Shown: positions 31,581 to 34,642 of the stretch, piece by piece
How positions within the stretch are numbered: position 1 is the stretch's first letter
Layout of the letters: each line of letters opens with the position of its first letter
DNA from: a virus
Virus record (IMG/VR): IMGVR_UViG_3300046787_000552
Span: 1 to 34,642 of that record
Direction: 5' to 3' (one strand)
DNA length: 34,642 nt
Notes under the pieces: generated by a model
The model's input: only the letters and a program-made list of their open reading frames with translations
Database searches by the model: none
Told to the model about the DNA's origin: nothing
Program-made: the position numbers and the translations under genes

Positions 31581-32018
31581 TTAATTTAGTTCTTTTTTTG
31601 TTGTTGAAAAATCAAAGTATTTGTTTGTTGTGATATTATCGTTGAATACCGATTGGACAATTGTTTTCACAGATTCTTTAATCTCCGGACACTTAAAGTC
31701 CAATTCATTTGTTGTGTATAAGTTAATTTCTAAATTGAAGAATGATTTTTTACCGTGTGATATTCCACTCGTTCTTAGGTCTAAATCAACAATACTTTTA
31801 TCTTGAAATATATTTGTGTTTATTGACTTAAACACCGAATGTTTTATTTCCCTACCCAAATTAGAGACTACTCGGTTCCAATTATCATAGTCGTCTTTTG
31901 GTGTGACCCATGATTGGATATTTATGTAAACTGATTTTAGATTCTTTGAGTCTACCGTCCCGTAGACCGATTTAATTGGATTGTATAAATTTAGTTTTAC
32001 ACTCTTTCCCTTTTTCAT
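31581..32018 (-). CDS. Hypothetical head-module protein
   Basis: A 145-residue protein of unknown family with mixed alpha/beta character (start MKKGKSVKLNLYNPIKSVYG; later SFFNLEINLYTTNELDFKCP). It lies between the portal and protease genes, the place of the small core proteins gp67/gp68 in T4, but no sequence similarity is visible to me. It lacks the strong acidity expected for gp67, so a different role (head vertex or portal-associated) is equally possible. Its upstream region holds a strong terminator but no TATTTAT box. Confidence 0.6.
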   Translation of the reverse strand: MKKGKSVKLNLYNPIKSVYGTVDSKNLKSVYINIQSWVTPKDDYDNWNRVVSNLGREIKHSVFKSINTNIFQDKSIVDLDLRTSGISHGKKSFFNLEINLYTTNELDFKCPEIKESVKTIVQSVFNDNITTNKYFDFSTTKKELN

Positions 32019-32090
32019 TAATGTTTTTCATTATAACTGTTTATTGGTTGTAAGGAAATTATAATAAAAATTATAGGTTATGTCAAAAAA

Positions 32091-32130
32091 AATACACATC
32101 CCAACATAATTTTATGTTAAAATGTGTATT
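32091..32130 (-). terminator. Long two-part hairpin terminator
   Basis: AATACACAT / ATGTGTATT (9 bp) encloses a CCC/AAA internal loop and a second stem AACATAA / TTATGTT (7 bp, loop TT). On the - strand it is followed by eight T, so it terminates the 232-residue gene. The remaining gap (32019-32090) shows no other feature. Confidence 0.85.
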
Positions 32131-32152
32131 AATTAATAACGTTTTTATCGAA

Positions 32153-32851
32153 TTAGATAGATTCCTCTAAACTCTTTAACTTTAGAAAATTCATTTGGTC
32201 AAATTTCTCAACCTTTAATCTATCAATAGTTTCTGAGATTTTTGTTTTGATTTCAAACTCATTCTCATTTTCTAAAATGGTTTCAAGTTTGTTAATTGTA
32301 TTCTCACGTAGTACCTCAAATTTATTTTCAAGAGTTTTAGTATCTTCAGAAATTAATTGGAAAAATTCTTTTTTGGATGCCTCATCTAAATTATCAATAT
32401 ACCCTCTTAAAGTTTGATTAGCGATACTAACCATAGATTTAATTGGTATGTTGATTGATTCTTTTACAGTTTCTTTTTTTGATGTTAAAACTTTGATAAT
32501 ATTTTTCTTAGCATTAACTCTTTCAAGTAAATTCAAATTTGTTGAATTAATTAAGGTGTCTAAATCAGAATATTTATTATCCACAGATTCTTTAATGCCC
32601 ACCGGTAATTTAATCGTTGGTAAGATTCTATTTAACAAACTAATACCTTCCTCTAAAAATTCCTTAGCATCTTGTTCTGATAAACCTTGAGGTGTACTCA
32701 ATTGGTCATATAAAGCATATGCCTTAGACATAGATTTATTATTCAAAACATTATGTTTGAATTCTCTCAAAGATTTTTTAAAGTCTACTTCATTACTGTA
32801 CGATTCAAGTAGATTTTTTTCAATTATGGATTTTACGTTTCCGAAGGTCAT
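32153..32851 (-). CDS. Helical head-module protein, candidate prohead core component
   Basis: A 232-residue, almost wholly helical and charged protein (TFGNVKSIIEKNLLESYSNE at the start; ETIDRLKVEKFDQMNFLKLK near the end). It occupies the position directly after the portal gene, like the small core proteins of T4, and has several L-x-E type sites, for example NLLE and FEVLRE, where the prohead protease could cut. It has no known domain. A TATTTATG box overlaps the boundary with the portal gene and a terminator follows, so it looks like a separate unit. Confidence 0.6.
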   Translation of the reverse strand: MTFGNVKSIIEKNLLESYSNEVDFKKSLREFKHNVLNNKSMSKAYALYDQLSTPQGLSEQDAKEFLEEGISLLNRILPTIKLPVGIKESVDNKYSDLDTLINSTNLNLLERVNAKKNIIKVLTSKKETVKESINIPIKSMVSIANQTLRGYIDNLDEASKKEFFQLISEDTKTLENKFEVLRENTINKLETILENENEFEIKTKISETIDRLKVEKFDQMNFLKLKSLEESI

Positions 32852-32868
32852 TGTGATTAGTTTTATTA

Positions 32869-32876
32869 CATAAATA
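32869..32876 (-). promoter_or_regulatory. TATTTATG box, probable late promoter
   Basis: TATTTATG begins directly after the portal stop codon on the - strand, 17 bases before the ATG at 32851. Confidence 0.45.
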
Positions 32877-34642
32877 CTACGAATTCAATAACTTATTCAA
32901 TTGTTTTGACATTTCTCCTAAAGATTCTTGTCCATGACCCAAATTAATCATTTGAGCCCCCTCAATTAAATTATTTTCAACCAAAATATTTAAGTGGTTT
33001 ATTCTTGATTCAGGCGTTACTTCTGCCTCTCCTCCTGCCGGTGGTGGTGCAACTGATTCTTCACCTGCCGGTATTTCTTCTCCACCGCCTAAATCGGCAG
33101 TTTCAAATCCTCCACCTCCACCAAACGATGGTGTTGGTTCTGATGTTTCAGTAGATGCGGTAGTTGCCGTAGCCCCTGATGGATTACCATAAAGTTTATC
33201 AATATTATCAAATAAACCTGTTTTGGTAATAACCGTTGCGGTTGCTTTAAGTTCTTCACCAACAGCTCTCTCAATTCTTTGTTGTTGTAAATCCAAACGA
33301 ACTTCTTCATCTGACCATCCAAAGATATGTTTCTTAGCCCATGTAGATGAGGTCGCCTGAATTCCGTTACCAGGGTCGGACACCAAATCTTTATATAAAA
33401 GAACTTTTTCTTTCCAAACATCAATTTTTAATAAGTCTGCTTGTGTTGAAGGGTTTGATAAACCTAATGTAAAGTTATCTAATTCATCTTCAAACCCAAG
33501 TAAAAATAAGTGTACGATTGCAATTTTATTTAGTTCTGCAATCATACTTTTTTGAATTCTATTAATAGTTCTTGCGAAACGAATATCTTGTAATGATAAA
33601 TTTTTACCATCACCCACAACTTCTTCAAACCCTAAAAACGCTTTAGGAACACGAAGAGCCGTTAATAATTTCTTTTGGATGTATTCAATATCGGCAATCT
33701 CAGAAAGGTTTGTCGCTCCCGGTAATGTCGTAATTGGGTCCGGAGCCGCAGGGTCTCTTACCGGAATGAAATAATCTTGGTCAACCGCCATTTGATTGAA
33801 TCTCATATCCACGTTACCCGTTTTATTGTCAACAACTTGTTCTCTTTTGAATTTGTTTGCAACACGATTAACGTAAGCTTCAACATCATCATCGTTCATA
33901 TTACCCACAAACACCTTAAACATTCTTCTTTCAGGTGCTCTTGATGTACGATAAATTAACATCGCATCTTCAGATAATAATAATTGTTTCCAAATTCTTC
34001 TAGCCTTTTCTAACATAGAAGTACCATACGGAAGTTTTCGGTCATCACCTAACAATCTAAAGTGACCAATCTCCCATGACTGAAATTCCATGTTTTTATT
34101 CTTCCAAGTAAAATGAAGAGCCTTTTTGTCTTTATCTACTTCATGAGTAATGTCAGTTGAAATTTTTGCACTTACACCGACCTCATGACGTTCAATTTCA
34201 ATCGTAGGTAATTGTTGAACCCCTACGATACCCTTTTCAGGGTCTAATTTCAAATAAATAAAGTTATCACCATACTTACAAGTGTTTCTTGTCCACATTG
34301 GTAAATTGGTGTTAATATCAAGTGAATTGTTAAATAAATCCGCCAATACTCCTTTAATCCTTTTTGATTCGGAATAAATTTGTAGAATAAATCCATCCTC
34401 ATTTGTCGTTGTAGATTCTTCGGCGTAGATATCTAACGCCGCTGATATCTCAGGAGTATACTCCATTGACTCGTAATCGTATTGTGCGGATAACCTTGAT
34501 GGTTCGTAATAAATCGCTTGTGAATATAAGTTATTCTCAACTTTAGCCCATTGGTTTGTTAAGTAATAGGTTTGTTGTGCCTGTAACTTTTCTTTTTCGT
34601 ATTCACCTTTATTGTTGGTACGTAATAATTCCTTCTTATCAA
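32877..34642 (-). CDS. Portal vertex protein (T4 gp20-like), 5' end outside window
   Basis: The frame stays open from the ATG at 34466 to the window edge, adding about 58 residues (including YYEPSRLSAQYDYES), so the true start lies beyond 34642. The protein forms the dodecameric portal for DNA packaging and tail attachment. Family signs are MEYTPEISAALDIYAEESTT, the NTCKYGDNFIYLKLDPEKGI strand pair, LLLSEDAMLIYRTSRAPERR, KVFVGNMNDDDVEAYVNRV and LRVPKAFLGFEEVVGDGKNL. All match the conserved core of T4-like portals. The C-terminus has a Gly/Pro/Glu-rich linker (GFETADLGGGEEIPAGEE) and a short helical tail not needed for the fold. Confidence 0.95.
   Translation of the reverse strand, partial: DKKELLRTNNKGEYEKEKLQAQQTYYLTNQWAKVENNLYSQAIYYEPSRLSAQYDYESMEYTPEISAALDIYAEESTTTNEDGFILQIYSESKRIKGVLADLFNNSLDINTNLPMWTRNTCKYGDNFIYLKLDPEKGIVGVQQLPTIEIERHEVGVSAKISTDITHEVDKDKKALHFTWKNKNMEFQSWEIGHFRLLGDDRKLPYGTSMLEKARRIWKQLLLSEDAMLIYRTSRAPERRMFKVFVGNMNDDDVEAYVNRVANKFKREQVVDNKTGNVDMRFNQMAVDQDYFIPVRDPAAPDPITTLPGATNLSEIADIEYIQKKLLTALRVPKAFLGFEEVVGDGKNLSLQDIRFARTINRIQKSMIAELNKIAIVHLFLLGFEDELDNFTLGLSNPSTQADLLKIDVWKEKVLLYKDLVSDPGNGIQATSSTWAKKHIFGWSDEEVRLDLQQQRIERAVGEELKATATVITKTGLFDNIDKLYGNPSGATATTASTETSEPTPSFGGGGGFETADLGGGEEIPAGEESVAPPPAGGEAEVTPESRINHLNILVENNLIEGAQMINLGHGQESLGEMSKQLNKLLNS

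Noticed and set aside
1-34642. tRNA genes, CRISPR arrays, insertion sequences, attachment sites or integrase
   Set aside because: No cloverleaf-like segment, repeat-spacer array, transposase or integrase was seen. All gaps are under about 230 bases and are accounted for by promoters, hairpins or short linkers.

Overview
The window is a stretch of a large T4-like tailed phage (myovirus) genome. The host is most likely a member of the Bacteroidetes, probably Flavobacteriia. The DNA is AT-rich, genes are packed tightly, and leaders are A-rich without convincing Shine-Dalgarno sites. Two promoters fit the Bacteroidetes form TTTG-N19-TAnnTTTG exactly. An outer-membrane receptor of typical flavobacterial architecture (carboxypeptidase-regulatory-like domain, plug, barrel) is also present.

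Layout. (1) From base 1 to about 13.7 kb all genes are on the + strand. A PolB-type 3'-5' exonuclease, a dUTPase, a PhoH ATPase and a T4 gp55-like late sigma factor are interleaved with a large sugar/glycosyltransferase island: seven clear or probable glycosyltransferases or fragments plus one weaker candidate, a UDP-sugar-dehydrogenase-like protein, an SDR, a FAD oxidoreductase and a TIM-barrel sugar isomerase. (2) From 13.7 to 20.0 kb, still + strand, lie baseplate or other virion genes, including a gp5-like OB-fold hub protein, ending in a strong bidirectional terminator. (3) From 20.0 to 22.7 kb on the - strand is a complete 900-residue TonB-dependent receptor, bounded by terminator-like hairpins on both sides. 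(4) From 22.9 kb to the end the - strand carries the head module, in transcription order: portal (runs off the window), two small proteins in the place of T4 gp67/gp68, prohead protease, two small proteins, acidic scaffold, major capsid protein, an OmpA-like protein, a zinc-ribbon protein and a Cys/Lys-rich protein. The core order parallels T4 20-67-68-21-22-23. Three short + strand genes sit inside this late region; two have their own host-type promoter.

How it works together. The late sigma factor probably drives the head and tail genes. Nine genes have a TATTTAT box on their coding strand, most within 25 bases of the start codon, and two of these boxes directly follow a strong terminator. 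I propose this as the late promoter of this phage. The sugar island may build or alter a surface glycan of host or virion; several of its enzymes keep the fold but have changed key catalytic residues. The most unusual gene is the TonB-dependent receptor, which looks intact and independently regulated inside a lytic-type structural region.
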